Shown: one piece after another, positions 25,582-35,467 of the stretch | Numbering within the stretch: position 1 is the stretch's first letter | Layout: the number at the start of each line of letters is the position of its first letter | Origin: Mycobacterium sp. E1747 | GTDB taxonomy: Bacteria > Actinomycetota > Actinomycetes > Mycobacteriales > Mycobacteriaceae | DNA length: 64,000 nucleotides | Reading direction: 5' to 3' | Assembly (NCBI RefSeq): GCF_001667775.1 | Contig: NZ_LZJI01000114.1 | Coordinates: 24,054-88,053, forward strand | The notes under the pieces: generated by a model | The model's database searches: none | Told to the model about the DNA's origin: nothing | Seen by the model: only the letters and a program-made list of their open reading frames with translations | Translations under genes and position numbers: made by a program

Positions 25582-27534
25582 ATGGCGCCAGAGACCACCA
25601 CCATTGCCGACCAGCTGCGCAACGCCCTCGACGGGCGGTGGCGCGACACGAGGAACCAGCTGCGGTCCACCATGAGCGAGGACCTCTTCCGGCCGCACTA
25701 CACCCCTAACACCGTGATCGCGCGCACCAAGGTGGCCGAGCAGATGAGGATCATGGCAGCTTTCGGTGCCGCCGCCGACAACTTCCGCAAGGAGCACGGT
25801 GGCACCGGCGACATCGGCGCCGCGATCACGATGATCGAGATGCTCGCCATGTCGGATCTGTCGCTGATGGTGAAGGCCGGCGTCCAGTGGGGGCTGTTCG
25901 GCGGTGCGGTCGAAAATCTGGGTACCGAGCGCCACCACGAGGCGTACGTGAAGAAAATCATCAGCCTCGAATTGCGGGGCTGCTTCGCGATGACCGAGAC
26001 CGGACACGGCAGCGACGTTCAGTCGCTGGAGACCACCGCCACCTACGACCCGGCCACCGAGGAGTTCATCATCGACTCCCCCACGCCGACGGCGCGCAAG
26101 GACTACATCGGCGGTGCGGCCGAAACGGCCACCATGGCAGCGGTATTCGCCCAATTGATCACGACCGAGGACGGCGAACCGGTCAACCACGGCGTGCACT
26201 GCCTGCTAGTGCCGATCCGCGACGCCGACGGCAACGACCTGCCCGGCGTGACCACGTCGGACTGCGAGTACAAGGGCGGCCTCCCTGGTGTCGACAACGG
26301 CCGTATCGTGTTCGACCACGTCCGGGTCCCGCGGGTGAACCTGCTCAACAAGTACGGCGACGTGGCGCCGGACGGTACCTACAGCTCGCCGATCGAGAAC
26401 ACCAACCGCCGGTTCTTCACCATGCTGGGCACATTGGTGCGCGGGCGGATCACGGTGGGCGGCAGCGCCGGGGCCGCCGCCCGCGTCGCGCTGGACATCG
26501 CGACGCGGTATGCGTTGCAGCGCAAGCAGTTCAGCGCGCCCAATGACGAGTCCGAGGTGCTGATCATGGACTACCTGGTGCACCAGCGCCGGCTGTTCCC
26601 TTTGATCGCAAAGTCATACGCATTGCAGTTCGCTCAGAACGAGCTGGTCGGCAAGTGCCACGACATCCAGACCGCGGACGCGGTGGACGCCGACGAGCAG
26701 CGCGAATTGGAGGCGCGTGCCGCCGGGCTGAAGGCGGCCAACACCTGGCACGCGTCGCGGGCGATTCAGGAGGCGCGCGAGGCCTGCGGCGGCGCGGGTT
26801 ACATGGCCGAGAACCGGCTGGTCGCGCTGCGTGGCGACACCGACGTGTTCACCACGTTCGAGGGCGACAACCACGTGCTGACGCAGCTGGTGGCCAAGGA
26901 GTTGCTGACGGCCTACGCCGACGACATCCGCAGCATGAGCCCGGTCGAGTGGGTGCGTTTCGCCGCCAACACCGTCGGCGAGCGGGTCGTCAAAAGGACA
27001 GCGGCAGAGACGATTATTCAAACGATCGTGGATGCCCGCCAGGACAGTGAGGAAGAGGGCAGCCTTTTCAACCGCGGCACGCAGATCAAGATGTTCGAGG
27101 ACCGCGAGGAATATCTGTTGGCGTCCGTGGCCCGTCGGTTGCAGGCCAAATCCAAGGAGACGTCGGAGTTCGACGCGTTCAACGCGGTGCAGGACCACGT
27201 ATTACACGCGGCGTCCGCGCACATCGACCGGGTGGTGCTCGAGGCGTTCGTTGCCGGAATCGACGCCTGCCCGCACGAGGAGACGCGCGAACTGCTCGGC
27301 TGCCTCTGCGATCTGTACGCGCTTTCGGTCATCGAGGACGACAAGGCGTGGTACATCGAGCATCGGTACCTGTCCACCGAGCGGGCCAAGGCAGTCACGC
27401 GTGGCATCAACGATCGGTGTCGCGTGCTGCGACCGCACGCTGAGACACTCGTCGACGGTTTCGGGATACCCGAACAGCTGCGCTACGCCGAGATGCTGCA
27501 CCCAGAGAACCTGACCGACGCCGTCGTGAACTGA
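25582..27534 (+). CDS. Acyl-CoA oxidase/dehydrogenase family flavoenzyme
   Basis: The 650-residue protein has the acyl-CoA dehydrogenase/oxidase fold. CFAMTETGHGSDVQSLETTA lies in the FAD and substrate region at about 134-153. GRITVGGSAGAAARVALDIATRYALQRKQF starts the C-terminal helical domain. CGGAGYMAENRLVALRGDTDVFTTFEGDN lies near 400-430 and includes the EGDN motif. A further long helical extension, giving about 650 residues, is the acyl-CoA oxidase (ACOX) layout rather than the shorter FadE type. It would desaturate an acyl-CoA thioester. Chain length and electron acceptor are unknown. It has 77 bases upstream and appears monocistronic. Confidence 0.8.
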   Translation: MAPETTTIADQLRNALDGRWRDTRNQLRSTMSEDLFRPHYTPNTVIARTKVAEQMRIMAAFGAAADNFRKEHGGTGDIGAAITMIEMLAMSDLSLMVKAGVQWGLFGGAVENLGTERHHEAYVKKIISLELRGCFAMTETGHGSDVQSLETTATYDPATEEFIIDSPTPTARKDYIGGAAETATMAAVFAQLITTEDGEPVNHGVHCLLVPIRDADGNDLPGVTTSDCEYKGGLPGVDNGRIVFDHVRVPRVNLLNKYGDVAPDGTYSSPIENTNRRFFTMLGTLVRGRITVGGSAGAAARVALDIATRYALQRKQFSAPNDESEVLIMDYLVHQRRLFPLIAKSYALQFAQNELVGKCHDIQTADAVDADEQRELEARAAGLKAANTWHASRAIQEAREACGGAGYMAENRLVALRGDTDVFTTFEGDNHVLTQLVAKELLTAYADDIRSMSPVEWVRFAANTVGERVVKRTAAETIIQTIVDARQDSEEEGSLFNRGTQIKMFEDREEYLLASVARRLQAKSKETSEFDAFNAVQDHVLHAASAHIDRVVLEAFVAGIDACPHEETRELLGCLCDLYALSVIEDDKAWYIEHRYLSTERAKAVTRGINDRCRVLRPHAETLVDGFGIPEQLRYAEMLHPENLTDAVVN

Positions 27535-27564
27535 CGCGCAGCGCGCTCACGTTGGGCTACAACG

Positions 27565-28047
27565 TTATTGATTCGGGATCGGGCTGAGCGCCTTCAGCTT
27601 GCCGTCCGGGCCTATCCCGAACGTCACCGTGCCACTGCCGCTGGGACAGCACGGCTGATCGTTGGCTTTGAGCCATTGGTATCGAACGGCAACGGTGTCA
27701 TCGGCCGGCGGTAAGACGGTGATGTACGGCTTGGCATTTGGGGTAGCGGTACCCAGCGGCGTGTTGTGATCGAAGAACAGCAGCTGCTGCCCGGTGGACT
27801 CGCTGGCGATGGTCGGGATGATCTGCACCCAATACAGCCGGCACTTCTTGGCATGTCCCCGAGCGATTTCCACCCAACTGCTACCCGCGACGGTGAGGGG
27901 CACCGACGCGATGGCCCGCTGCACGGTGTCGGGCGTCGGCCCGTCGGAGTCCTTGCACTTCTCGGATGAGGTCGGCGGCGAACTGGTTTGGTGCCCGCCG
28001 CACCCGGAGGCCAGCAGGATCAACGAGATCACAATCAGCTGACGCAC
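27565..28047 (-). CDS. lppP: LppP/LprE-family lipoprotein
   Basis: The 160-residue precursor has a short hydrophobic signal and lipobox LLASGC (Cys16), so it should be lipidated and anchored to the outer face of the membrane. Downstream cysteines (EKCK, KKCRLYW, QPCCPSG) may form disulfides. The LYWVQIIPTIASESTGQQLLFFDHNTPLGT region is typical of the LppP/LprE family, whose function is unknown. Position after the region equivalent to Rv2326c-Rv2327 fits lppP (Rv2330c). Confidence 0.75.
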   Translation of the reverse strand: MRQLIVISLILLASGCGGHQTSSPPTSSEKCKDSDGPTPDTVQRAIASVPLTVAGSSWVEIARGHAKKCRLYWVQIIPTIASESTGQQLLFFDHNTPLGTATPNAKPYITVLPPADDTVAVRYQWLKANDQPCCPSGSGTVTFGIGPDGKLKALSPIPNQ

Positions 28048-28236
28048 CCGGTGAGCTTAGCGAAGGCTGTGAATGTCCCGTTTGTTTGGTCCGAGACCCC
28101 GTTCTGATAGGTAAAGGATCGGGCCCCGCGGGTAGCCTTGACCCGGGCCGGCGGGTCGACGATGACCTGCTCTGACCTCGGGGTATACGGCATTCCCGAA
28201 AGTTCACGGCCGCACCTGGGCCGGTGAGAGGAAGCC

Positions 28237-28274
28237 GTAAAACGGGGGAAACTCCCGATACCCGGTGCCGAAAC
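28237..28274 (+). promoter_or_regulatory. GlnR-type box upstream of nitrate reductase
   Basis: GTAAA at 28237, GAAAC at 28248 and GAAAC at 28270 follow the actinobacterial GlnR layout gTnAC-n6-GaAAC-n6-GtnAC-n6-GAAAC with exact 11-bp phasing. The third element (TACCC at 28259) is weak. It ends 55 bp before the start codon. GlnR is the nitrogen-starvation activator of nitrate assimilation in mycobacteria, so activation under nitrogen limitation is expected. The same phasing recurs at 32590. Confidence 0.7.
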
Positions 28275-28329
28275 ATCCTCGTCGCACCATTCACGTAAGT
28301 CCGTTGTGCTCAATGGAGGGAAGGTAGGC

Positions 28330-31300
28330 GTGTCCACCGAGTCCATGGCGTTGAACAACGATGCCGTGAACACCGTGTGCGCGTACTGCGGCGTCGGCTG
28401 CGGAATGGTGTTGCAGGTCACAACCAACTCCGAGAGCGGCCAGCGCCACATCGGGAAGTCGGTTGGGAACAAACAACATCCAGCCAACTTCGGTCGGTTG
28501 TGCACCAAGGGCGCCACCACGTCGGACTTGCTGAAGGCGTCCGGGCGACTGGAATCGGCGCACCTGCGCGCCGATCGTGGCGAGCCCGCCGAGCCCGTCG
28601 ATATCGACCGCGCAATCGCAGAGTCCGCCCACCGACTGCGCGCAATCATCGATGCGCACGGCCCGGATTCCTTCGCCATGTATGTCTCGGGCCAGATGTC
28701 CATCGAGGCGCAGTATCTGGCGAACAAGCTGACCAAGGGCTTCATCGGCACCAACCAGATCGAGTCGAACTCACGGCTGTGCATGGCCAGTGCCGGTTCC
28801 GGCTACAAGCTCTCCCTGGGCGCCGACGGACCGCCGGGCTCGTACCAAGACTTCGAACACGCCGACGTCTTCTTCGTCATCGGCTCCAACATGGCCGACT
28901 GCCATCCCATCCTCTTCCTGCGGATGATGGAGCGCGTCAAGGCCGGGGCCAGACTGATCGTCGTCGACCCGCGCCGCACCGCGACCGCGGAAAAGGCTGA
29001 CCTATTCCTCCAGATCGCTCCCGGCTCCGATCTCGCGCTGCTCAACGGGCTGCTGCACCTGATTGTCGAGAATGGGCACACCGACCCCGCGTTCATCGCC
29101 GAGTTCACCGAGGGGTGGGAGGTGATGCCCAGCTTCCTGGAGCAGTACACCCCCGACGCGGTCAGCGAGATCACCGGTATTGCCGAGCAGGACATCCGCG
29201 CAGCGGCCCGGATGATCGGTGAGGCCGAGAATTTCCTGAGTTGCTGGACCATGGGCCTCAACCAGAGCACTCATGGCACCTGGAACACCAACGCCATCTG
29301 CAACCTGCACCTGGCCACCGGCAAGATCTGCCAGCCCGGCAGTGGCCCATTCTCACTCACCGGCCAGCCCAACGCGATGGGTGGCCGCGAAATGGGTTAC
29401 ATGGGACCGGGATTGCCCGGACAGCGCTCCGTCCTGTCCCCGGTCGACCGCGCCTTCACCGAAGACCAGTGGGGCATCCCGCGGGGAACACTCCGCACGG
29501 ACGTCGGCACCGGCACCATCGACATGTTCTCCCGAATGGCCGCCGGCGACATCAAGGCATGCTGGATCGTCTGCACCAATCCGGTTGCCTCCGTTGCCAA
29601 TCGGAAGACAGTACTGGCCGGCCTGGAGCGCGCCGAGCTGGTGATCGCCCAGGACGCCTTCGGCGAAACGGAGACCAACGAATACGCCGACGTGCTTCTT
29701 CCTGCGGCCCTGTGGTCGGAAGCCGAGGGCGTGATGGTCAACTCCGAGCGCAACATGACGCTGTTCCAACCGGCGATCGCGGCCCCGGGCGACGCGATGC
29801 CCGACTGGCAGCTCATCGCCCGAATCGCTTGCGCGATGGGATTCTCGGACGCTTTCAGCTACAACTCCGCCGAGGAGGTCTTCGAGGAGATCAAGCGGTT
29901 CTCGAACCCGAAGACCGGTTATGACCTGCGGGGGGTCAGCTACGAGCGGCTCCGCCGGAGCCCACTGCAGTGGCCGTGCGCACCCGAGAGCGCCAGCGAC
30001 CGCAACCCCATTCGCTACCTCAACGACGGCGTCAGTCAGACCAGGCTGGTGCGCGAAGACGGCAGCGTTCCCCGACTGGCCTTCCCCACCGCCAACGGCC
30101 GCGCGGTGTTCTTCGCCCGCCCGCACCTGCCGCCCGAGGAAATGCCCGACGACGACTACCCGTTCCTGATGAACACCGGTCGCCTGCCGCACCAATGGCA
30201 CACGATGACCAAGACCGGCAAGGTCGCCAAGCTCAACAAGCTCAATCCCGGGCCGTTCGTCGAAGTCCACCCCGACGACGCCGCACGGCTGGAGATCGAC
30301 GAGGGTGACCCGGTAGAAATCGCTTCCCGCCGCGGCCGGGCCGTGCTGCCCGCCGCGATCAGCGACCGCGTGCGGCCCGGCAACTGCTTCGCACCGTTCC
30401 ACTGGAACGACGTCTTCGGCGAATACTTGGCGATCAACGCGGTCACCAACGATGCGGTGGACCCGATCTCGAATCAACCGGAATTCAAAGCGTGCGCCGT
30501 CGCATTGGCGAAAGTTGCCGTCCCCGTGGCACATCAGGGCACTGGCGCGAAGCCATCGGTGGACGCCGACGCATTAGCACCGGCGCCCACGGAGGTACCC
30601 GGAATCAGCGGGTCACAGGTCGATGCCCTTGCCACCTTGCTCGGTGTGGCGACCAAGCCCGTGCCGGAATTCGATGAGCTCGGCCGCTCCTATCTCGCCG
30701 GGATGCTGACCGCCCTTCGATCGGACGCGGGCCGATGCGCGGCCGGGGTGCCGACCCTGCCGACAAGCGCTCCTTTCGATTCGGGCACCCGGCTGTGGGT
30801 GGATGGCCTGCTCGCCGGCCTGTTCTCGCGCAATGACGCGCCACGGGCAGCGCCGGCCCCGGCGGTCAAGGAACCGACCACCGGGCCCCCCGAAGCCAGG
30901 GCGGCCGAACGGGCGCCCGTCGTCGTGCTGTGGGCATCGCAGACCGGCAACGCGGAGGAACTCGCCGCCGACGTCGCGGCGCGGCTGGGCGAGAAAAACC
31001 TGCCCGTCGCGCTGCACAGCATGGACGACTTCCCGGTGACCGAACTGCCGAAGGCGCGGCAGCTGTTGCTAGTCACCAGCACCACCGGCGACGGCGAGCC
31101 GCCCGACAACGGCGCCGGCCTCTGGCGAGCGCTCACCTCAAACGCTGCACCACAATTCACCGCCACCCGCTACGCGGTGCTGGCGCTGGGCGACTCCAAC
31201 TACGACGACTTCTGCGGTCACGGACGCAAGCTCGACGAGCGGCTCGCCCAGCTCGGCGCGACCCGCATCATCGAGCGGGTCGACTGCGAACCCGACTACG

Positions 31301-32565
31301 ACGACGCCGCGGCCAGATGGCTCGACGGCGTCATTGAGGCGCTGTCCCGCACGCCCGCACCGGTGGGTCACGACGGGGCTGCGCCGGTGCCGGCCAGCTC
31401 CGTGGTCGCCGCGCCAACCCGACCGGCCGACGGGGCCAAGACCGCCGGGTACTCCAAGAAGCATCCCCTGATCACCGACATGGCCCAAAACATCAAGCTG
31501 GGCCGGCCGGAATCGGCGAAGGATGTGCGGCAGCTGGTGTTTCGACTGCCCGAGGGCACGATCAGCTATGAGGCCGGTGATGCACTCGGGGTCTGGCCGC
31601 GCAACAGCGACCAGCTGGTCGATGAATGGCTCTCCGTCACGGGCCTGGACGGGCAGACCCCGGTCGAGGTCGGCGAGCACGGTCTGATGTCGTTGCGCTC
31701 GGCGCTCACCGAGCGAATCGAGATCGCCCACATCAGCCGGGATCTGGTGCGGTTCGTCCAGGAGCGCACCGGCGACCGGAAGCTCGCCGAGCTGCTGAAG
31801 CCGGAAAACAAAGCCGCTCTGACCAATTGGACGTGGGGCCGCCAGTCGATCGACCTGTTGGCGCAGCATCCGGTGTCCGCTTCGGCCCACGAGTGGCTGA
31901 GGGTCCTCAAACGTCTTCAGCCGCGGTTGTATTCGATCTCGTCGAGCCCCAAGGAATGCCCCCAAGAGGTCCATCTGACGGTCTCGCCGGTGCGCTACAA
32001 CTTCCAGGGCGTCCCGCGCCGCGGGGTGTGTTCGACCTACCTCGCCGACCGATCCCCCGGCGATCGCATCGCCGTTTATCTGCAGCCATCGAGCAATTTC
32101 CGGCCGCCCCGCGACCCGGATACGCCGATGATCATGGTCGGCCCGGGCACCGGCATCGCGCCGTTTCGCGGGTTCCTTCAGGAACGACGCGCGCTCGGGC
32201 ACACGGGTCCCAATTGGCTGTTCTTCGGCGAGCAGCACGCCGCCAGCGACTTCTACTACCGCGACGAGATCGAGCAGATGCACGCCGACGGGCTGCTGAC
32301 CGAGCTGGACCTGGCGTTCTCGCGGGACCAGCGCGACAAGATCTATGTGCAACATCTGATGCGCAGCCGCGGAGCGGAGCTGTGGCGCTGGCTGCAGGAC
32401 GGGGCGCAACTGTACGTCTGCGGGACCGCGGACCCGATGGCCAAGGACGTCGACCGCGCCCTCTGTGAGCTCGCGGCCGAACATGGCGGCCTCGAGCCCG
32501 ACGCGGCGAAGGAGTACGTCCGGTCGTTGAGCGCCGACAAGCGCTACCACCGCGACGTCTACTAG
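28330..32565 (+). CDS. Assimilatory nitrate reductase fused to CysJ-like flavoprotein
   Basis: The 1411-residue fusion protein starts with a molybdopterin oxidoreductase domain (about residues 10-740). Cys17, 20, 24 and 58 (CAYCGVGC and RLCTKG) bind one 4Fe-4S cluster, and [11 protein letters not shown] supplies the likely Mo-ligand Cys. A linker with the CysJ-type helical region follows. Then come a flavodoxin domain ([21 protein letters not shown], about 863), an FAD domain (RLYSISSSP, about 1197) and an NADPH domain ([13 protein letters not shown], about 1271), ending in the aromatic HRDVY. One chain can thus carry electrons from NADPH through FAD and FMN to the molybdenum site. It matches the mycobacterial NasN type of assimilatory nitrate reductase. 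GTG 28330 is chosen because GGAGGGAAGG lies at 28315-28324. No nitrite reductase or nitrate transporter is adjacent. Confidence 0.85.
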   Translation: MSTESMALNNDAVNTVCAYCGVGCGMVLQVTTNSESGQRHIGKSVGNKQHPANFGRLCTKGATTSDLLKASGRLESAHLRADRGEPAEPVDIDRAIAESAHRLRAIIDAHGPDSFAMYVSGQMSIEAQYLANKLTKGFIGTNQIESNSRLCMASAGSGYKLSLGADGPPGSYQDFEHADVFFVIGSNMADCHPILFLRMMERVKAGARLIVVDPRRTATAEKADLFLQIAPGSDLALLNGLLHLIVENGHTDPAFIAEFTEGWEVMPSFLEQYTPDAVSEITGIAEQDIRAAARMIGEAENFLSCWTMGLNQSTHGTWNTNAICNLHLATGKICQPGSGPFSLTGQPNAMGGREMGYMGPGLPGQRSVLSPVDRAFTEDQWGIPRGTLRTDVGTGTIDMFSRMAAGDIKACWIVCTNPVASVANRKTVLAGLERAELVIAQDAFGETETNEYADVLLPAALWSEAEGVMVNSERNMTLFQPAIAAPGDAMPDWQLIARIACAMGFSDAFSYNSAEEVFEEIKRFSNPKTGYDLRGVSYERLRRSPLQWPCAPESASDRNPIRYLNDGVSQTRLVREDGSVPRLAFPTANGRAVFFARPHLPPEEMPDDDYPFLMNTGRLPHQWHTMTKTGKVAKLNKLNPGPFVEVHPDDAARLEIDEGDPVEIASRRGRAVLPAAISDRVRPGNCFAPFHWNDVFGEYLAINAVTNDAVDPISNQPEFKACAVALAKVAVPVAHQGTGAKPSVDADALAPAPTEVPGISGSQVDALATLLGVATKPVPEFDELGRSYLAGMLTALRSDAGRCAAGVPTLPTSAPFDSGTRLWVDGLLAGLFSRNDAPRAAPAPAVKEPTTGPPEARAAERAPVVVLWASQTGNAEELAADVAARLGEKNLPVALHSMDDFPVTELPKARQLLLVTSTTGDGEPPDNGAGLWRALTSNAAPQFTATRYAVLALGDSNYDDFCGHGRKLDERLAQLGATRIIERVDCEPDYDDAAARWLDGVIEALSRTPAPVGHDGAAPVPASSVVAAPTRPADGAKTAGYSKKHPLITDMAQNIKLGRPESAKDVRQLVFRLPEGTISYEAGDALGVWPRNSDQLVDEWLSVTGLDGQTPVEVGEHGLMSLRSALTERIEIAHISRDLVRFVQERTGDRKLAELLKPENKAALTNWTWGRQSIDLLAQHPVSASAHEWLRVLKRLQPRLYSISSSPKECPQEVHLTVSPVRYNFQGVPRRGVCSTYLADRSPGDRIAVYLQPSSNFRPPRDPDTPMIMVGPGTGIAPFRGFLQERRALGHTGPNWLFFGEQHAASDFYYRDEIEQMHADGLLTELDLAFSRDQRDKIYVQHLMRSRGAELWRWLQDGAQLYVCGTADPMAKDVDRALCELAAEHGGLEPDAAKEYVRSLSADKRYHRDVY

Positions 32566-32589
32566 GCCCCCTGGTTTGCGGCCCGACTC

Positions 32590-32627
32590 GTAATACGACG
32601 GAAACGTCACGCACCTGCCGCTGAAAC
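32590..32627 (+). promoter_or_regulatory. Second GlnR-type box, before a decayed gene copy
   Basis: GTAAT at 32590, GAAAC at 32601 and GAAAC at 32623 have exactly the same 11/22-bp phasing as the box at 28237. The following bases, including TGCACCATTCA, are also shared with the first leader (CGCACCATTCA). It stands 47 bp before a start codon whose gene is only a remnant. Confidence 0.65.
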
Positions 32628-32674
32628 AACCTCGCTGCACCATTCAGTCATTGGTCGCGCCGAGGAGGGACGTA

Positions 32675-32986
32675 GTGGCTCTGGATTTTGACGGGCCCCG
32701 CGAGGACACCACCGTGCGGCCGGTCTGCCCACTGCAGTGCCGGCTGTGGCGTGGCGCGGCAGACGAGCAGCCCGGCGACCAGGTCGACTGGGCCGGGTTG
32801 CCGATCAATTTGGACTTCGCTTTCTCGCCGCAGCAGCGCGACAAGGTGTACAAGCAGCATCTGATGCGCAAGCGCGGGACACAGCTTCGGCGGTCGCAGG
32901 ACCGGGGCCAATGGTGCGCCTGCGACTTCACGGCCGACGGGCGACGCGTCTTCCCGGGCGACGCCGACTCCATGTCGAGCCGGTAG
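32675..32986 (+). pseudogene. Decayed partial copy of the nitrate reductase gene
   Basis: The 103-codon frame contains LDFAFSPQQRDKVYKQHLMR, which clearly copies [20 protein letters not shown] near the C-terminus of the upstream fusion protein. The following residues are diverged and the NADPH-domain end is lost. The first 45 residues show no clear counterpart. A GlnR-type box and GGAGGGA (32664-32670) are retained, so the piece may still be transcribed and translated. I read it as a tandem duplicate that lost its middle. Bases 32987-33266 hold nothing I can assign. Confidence 0.65.
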
Positions 32987-33266
32987 CACTTCCGCGGCCC
33001 GCGTCTGGACCGCGCGGAGAAGGAATCACCGGGGTTGAAATTGGTGCCGGCCCCAGTGGCCAAACGGTTTGCGGAATTCAACTCGACCCCACCTCATAGC
33101 GATGAGTCGTTGAGCGGTGCTTACGCGCTATCAACGCCCACACCATGGGATCCGGATTGTCAACCGCCCCCCTCCGAGGTGAAGGAGCCACGGAGACACC
33201 CGGTTTGCTGGCGGTTAGGTTGGACTGGTCGGTCGGCGAGCGCGAATCGAGCATCTTGGAACAACG

Positions 33267-34631
33267 ATGGTGGACGTATCGGTTATCGAAACCTCCGGGT
33301 TGGGCGACCGCAGTTACCTGGTCAGCGACGGCGAGGTCGCGGTGGTCATCGACCCGCAGCGTGACATCGACCGGGTGCTGGCGTTGGCCGGAGGCCTGCG
33401 CATCACGCACGTGCTCGAGACCCACATCCACAACGATTACGTGACCGGCGGCCTGGCGCTCGCCCGAGCCACCGGCGCAGAATACGTTCTTCCCGCCGGG
33501 GAAGACGTCGAATTCTCGCACCACCCCGTCGGCGATGGCGACCGGATCGACACGGGCGGACTCCACCTCGAGGCGTTGTCCACGCCCGGGCACACGCACC
33601 ACCATGCCAGCTATGTGCTGCGCGACGCTGACGGCGGAACGGTCGGGGTGTTCACCGGCGGTTCCCTGCTGTTCGGCAGCACCGGCAGGACCGACCTGGC
33701 CGGCGAAGAGCACGCCGCCGAATTGACTCGGCTGCAGTATCGCTCGGTTCGTCGGATTGCGGGCGAATTGCCCGCGAGCACGGCCGTCTATCCCACCCAT
33801 GGCTTCGGCAGCTTCTGTTCGGCCGCCCCCACAGACAGCGACGAGTCGACAATCGGCGACGAAAGCCATACCAACCCGGCGCTCACCCAGGACGAAGAGG
33901 ACTACGTCGAGCAACTGCTGTCCGAGCTGTCCGCGTATCCCGCCTACTACGCGCACATGGGCGTGATCAACAGGGCGGGCCCCGACGCGCCGGACCTCTC
34001 CCCCATAAAACCGGTGCATCCCGACGAGCTTCGCGCGAGCATCGATGCCGGCGAATGGGTCGTCGACTTGCGCAACCGAACAGCGTTCGCGTCCGGCCAT
34101 CTGGCCGGCACGTATGGCTTCGAGTTCTCCGGGTCTTTCGTCAATTACCTTGGCTGGCTTTACGCGTGGGGCGCACCGCTGACGTTGATTGGGGAAGACG
34201 CCGCGCAGGTGGCCGAAGCTCAGCGTGAACTCTCCCGCATCGGCGTCGACCGACTGACCGGCAGCGCCACCGGCGACATCCATGCGCTCGCTGCCGGATC
34301 CGAGCTGCGGAGCTATCGCGTGGCGAGCTTCGAGGACCTCATCGATGTGCTCGACGACGCGCGTGTCCTCGTGCTCGATGTGCGCCAGCCCGGCGAATTC
34401 GACAGCGGCCACGTCCGCGACGCGATCAACATCGCCTTGCACGAACTGCCTCAGCGCATCGGCGAGTTTCCCCAGGACCGCGAGTTATGGATCCATTGCG
34501 CCAGTGGGTACCGCGCATCGATCGCTGCCGCGCTCCTCGACCGCCATCATCGCCAAGTGGTGCTAATCGACGACGAATACGGCAACGCCGAAAAGCTCGG
34601 GATAACAACCTCCGTTACGCCTTGGGAGTAA
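33267..34631 (+). CDS. Persulfide dioxygenase-like MBL fold plus two rhodanese domains
   Basis: This 454-residue protein begins with an ETHE1-like metallo-beta-lactamase domain (residues 1-235). Its iron ligands are in THIHNDYVTGG, TPGHTHHHASY and PTHGFGSFC. A first rhodanese domain (about 250-345) lacks a catalytic cysteine. A second (about 355-450) has the active loop HCASGYR. The arrangement resembles CstB-type enzymes that oxidise persulfides to sulfite and move sulfane sulfur. It is likely cytosolic and protects against sulfide and persulfide stress. Only two bases separate it from the next rhodanese gene. Confidence 0.85.
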   Translation: MVDVSVIETSGLGDRSYLVSDGEVAVVIDPQRDIDRVLALAGGLRITHVLETHIHNDYVTGGLALARATGAEYVLPAGEDVEFSHHPVGDGDRIDTGGLHLEALSTPGHTHHHASYVLRDADGGTVGVFTGGSLLFGSTGRTDLAGEEHAAELTRLQYRSVRRIAGELPASTAVYPTHGFGSFCSAAPTDSDESTIGDESHTNPALTQDEEDYVEQLLSELSAYPAYYAHMGVINRAGPDAPDLSPIKPVHPDELRASIDAGEWVVDLRNRTAFASGHLAGTYGFEFSGSFVNYLGWLYAWGAPLTLIGEDAAQVAEAQRELSRIGVDRLTGSATGDIHALAAGSELRSYRVASFEDLIDVLDDARVLVLDVRQPGEFDSGHVRDAINIALHELPQRIGEFPQDRELWIHCASGYRASIAAALLDRHHRQVVLIDDEYGNAEKLGITTSVTPWE

Positions 34632-34633
34632 CC

Positions 34634-35212
34634 ATGAACGCACCTGCCGTCGACGCCATCACCTCCATCGAGCTGCGCAGGCTGATCGAGTCGCCTAAGT
34701 CCCCACGCGTGGTCGACGTGCGGACCCCCGCAGAATTCGAAACCGCGCATATCGCCGGATCCGTCAATGTGCCGCTCGATCTCCTGCACCAACACGGCGC
34801 CGAGATCGCCGAGCGCCTGGGCAGCGACGGCGATGTCGTGCTGGTGTGCCGTTCGGGGCAACGCTCGACCGAGGCGCAAGCGCTGTTGCGCGACGCCGGG
34901 CTGATCAGTGGGCGGGTGCTGGAACGGGGCATCACCGACTGGGAGGGCCAAGGTTTCGAGGTGGACCGCGGCGCGCAGCGTTGGGAACTGGAGCGTCAGG
35001 TTCGGCTCGTCGCCGGATCGGTGGTGCTGTCGTCCGTTGTGGGCAGCGTCGTGGTCCCACGGCTGAAGTGGGTTGCCGCGTTGATCGGGGGCGGGTTGAC
35101 GTACGCCGCGCTGAGCAACACATGCGCCATGGCCACGGTGTTGTCCAAATTGCCGTACAACCGCGGTGCCGCCCCCGACGTGAAGGCGGTTGTGTCGCGG
35201 CTCGACGGCTGA
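34634..35212 (+). CDS. Rhodanese with C-terminal membrane hairpin (DUF2892)
   Basis: The 192-residue protein has an N-terminal rhodanese domain (residues 10-110) with the active loop VCRSGQRS. A C-terminal DUF2892-like pair of membrane helices (about 125-165) ends NTCAMATVLSKLPYN, as in membrane-tethered YgaP-like sulfurtransferases. The ATG lies two bases after the previous stop, with GGGAG overlapping that gene's end, so the two form an operon. It probably takes sulfane sulfur at the membrane and may link sulfide oxidation to transport of sulfur products. Confidence 0.8.
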   Translation: MNAPAVDAITSIELRRLIESPKSPRVVDVRTPAEFETAHIAGSVNVPLDLLHQHGAEIAERLGSDGDVVLVCRSGQRSTEAQALLRDAGLISGRVLERGITDWEGQGFEVDRGAQRWELERQVRLVAGSVVLSSVVGSVVVPRLKWVAALIGGGLTYAALSNTCAMATVLSKLPYNRGAAPDVKAVVSRLDG

Positions 35213-35467
35213 CCCCGGTCTATCGGATCTCTGCAGTCGACACCTGTTGCCTTACCACAGATTTCTACTGGAAGCCGCGGCCCCCTCCGACGCCGGCACG
35301 ACTACGACGACGCGACGAGGTCAATCAGGTCGGTGGCCCGACTGAAGAGATGGCCTTGCGCCAATCGCTCATACCCGGGCCAACCAACGCCCAGCGCTGC
35401 GGGGACGTCCGACATTCGAGCGGCTTCCGCCAGACCGTCCGGCGGTCCGCGGGCACCGGCTGAACTG

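Noticed and set aside
28200..28330. Possible molybdenum-cofactor or other riboswitch before nitrate reductase
   Set aside because: No match to a riboswitch core that I can recall. The GAAAC spacing fits a GlnR box far better, and the second copy keeps the same spacing.
33145..33444. Plus-strand frame overlapping the start of the persulfide dioxygenase gene
   Set aside because: It has no clear ribosome binding site and continues as noise inside a well-supported gene.
35302..35420. Short minus-strand frame ending LFSRATDLIDLVASS
   Set aside because: It reads somewhat like a protein end, but has no start signal, known motif or homologous neighbour; the rest of the frame is a shadow of the CAP gene.
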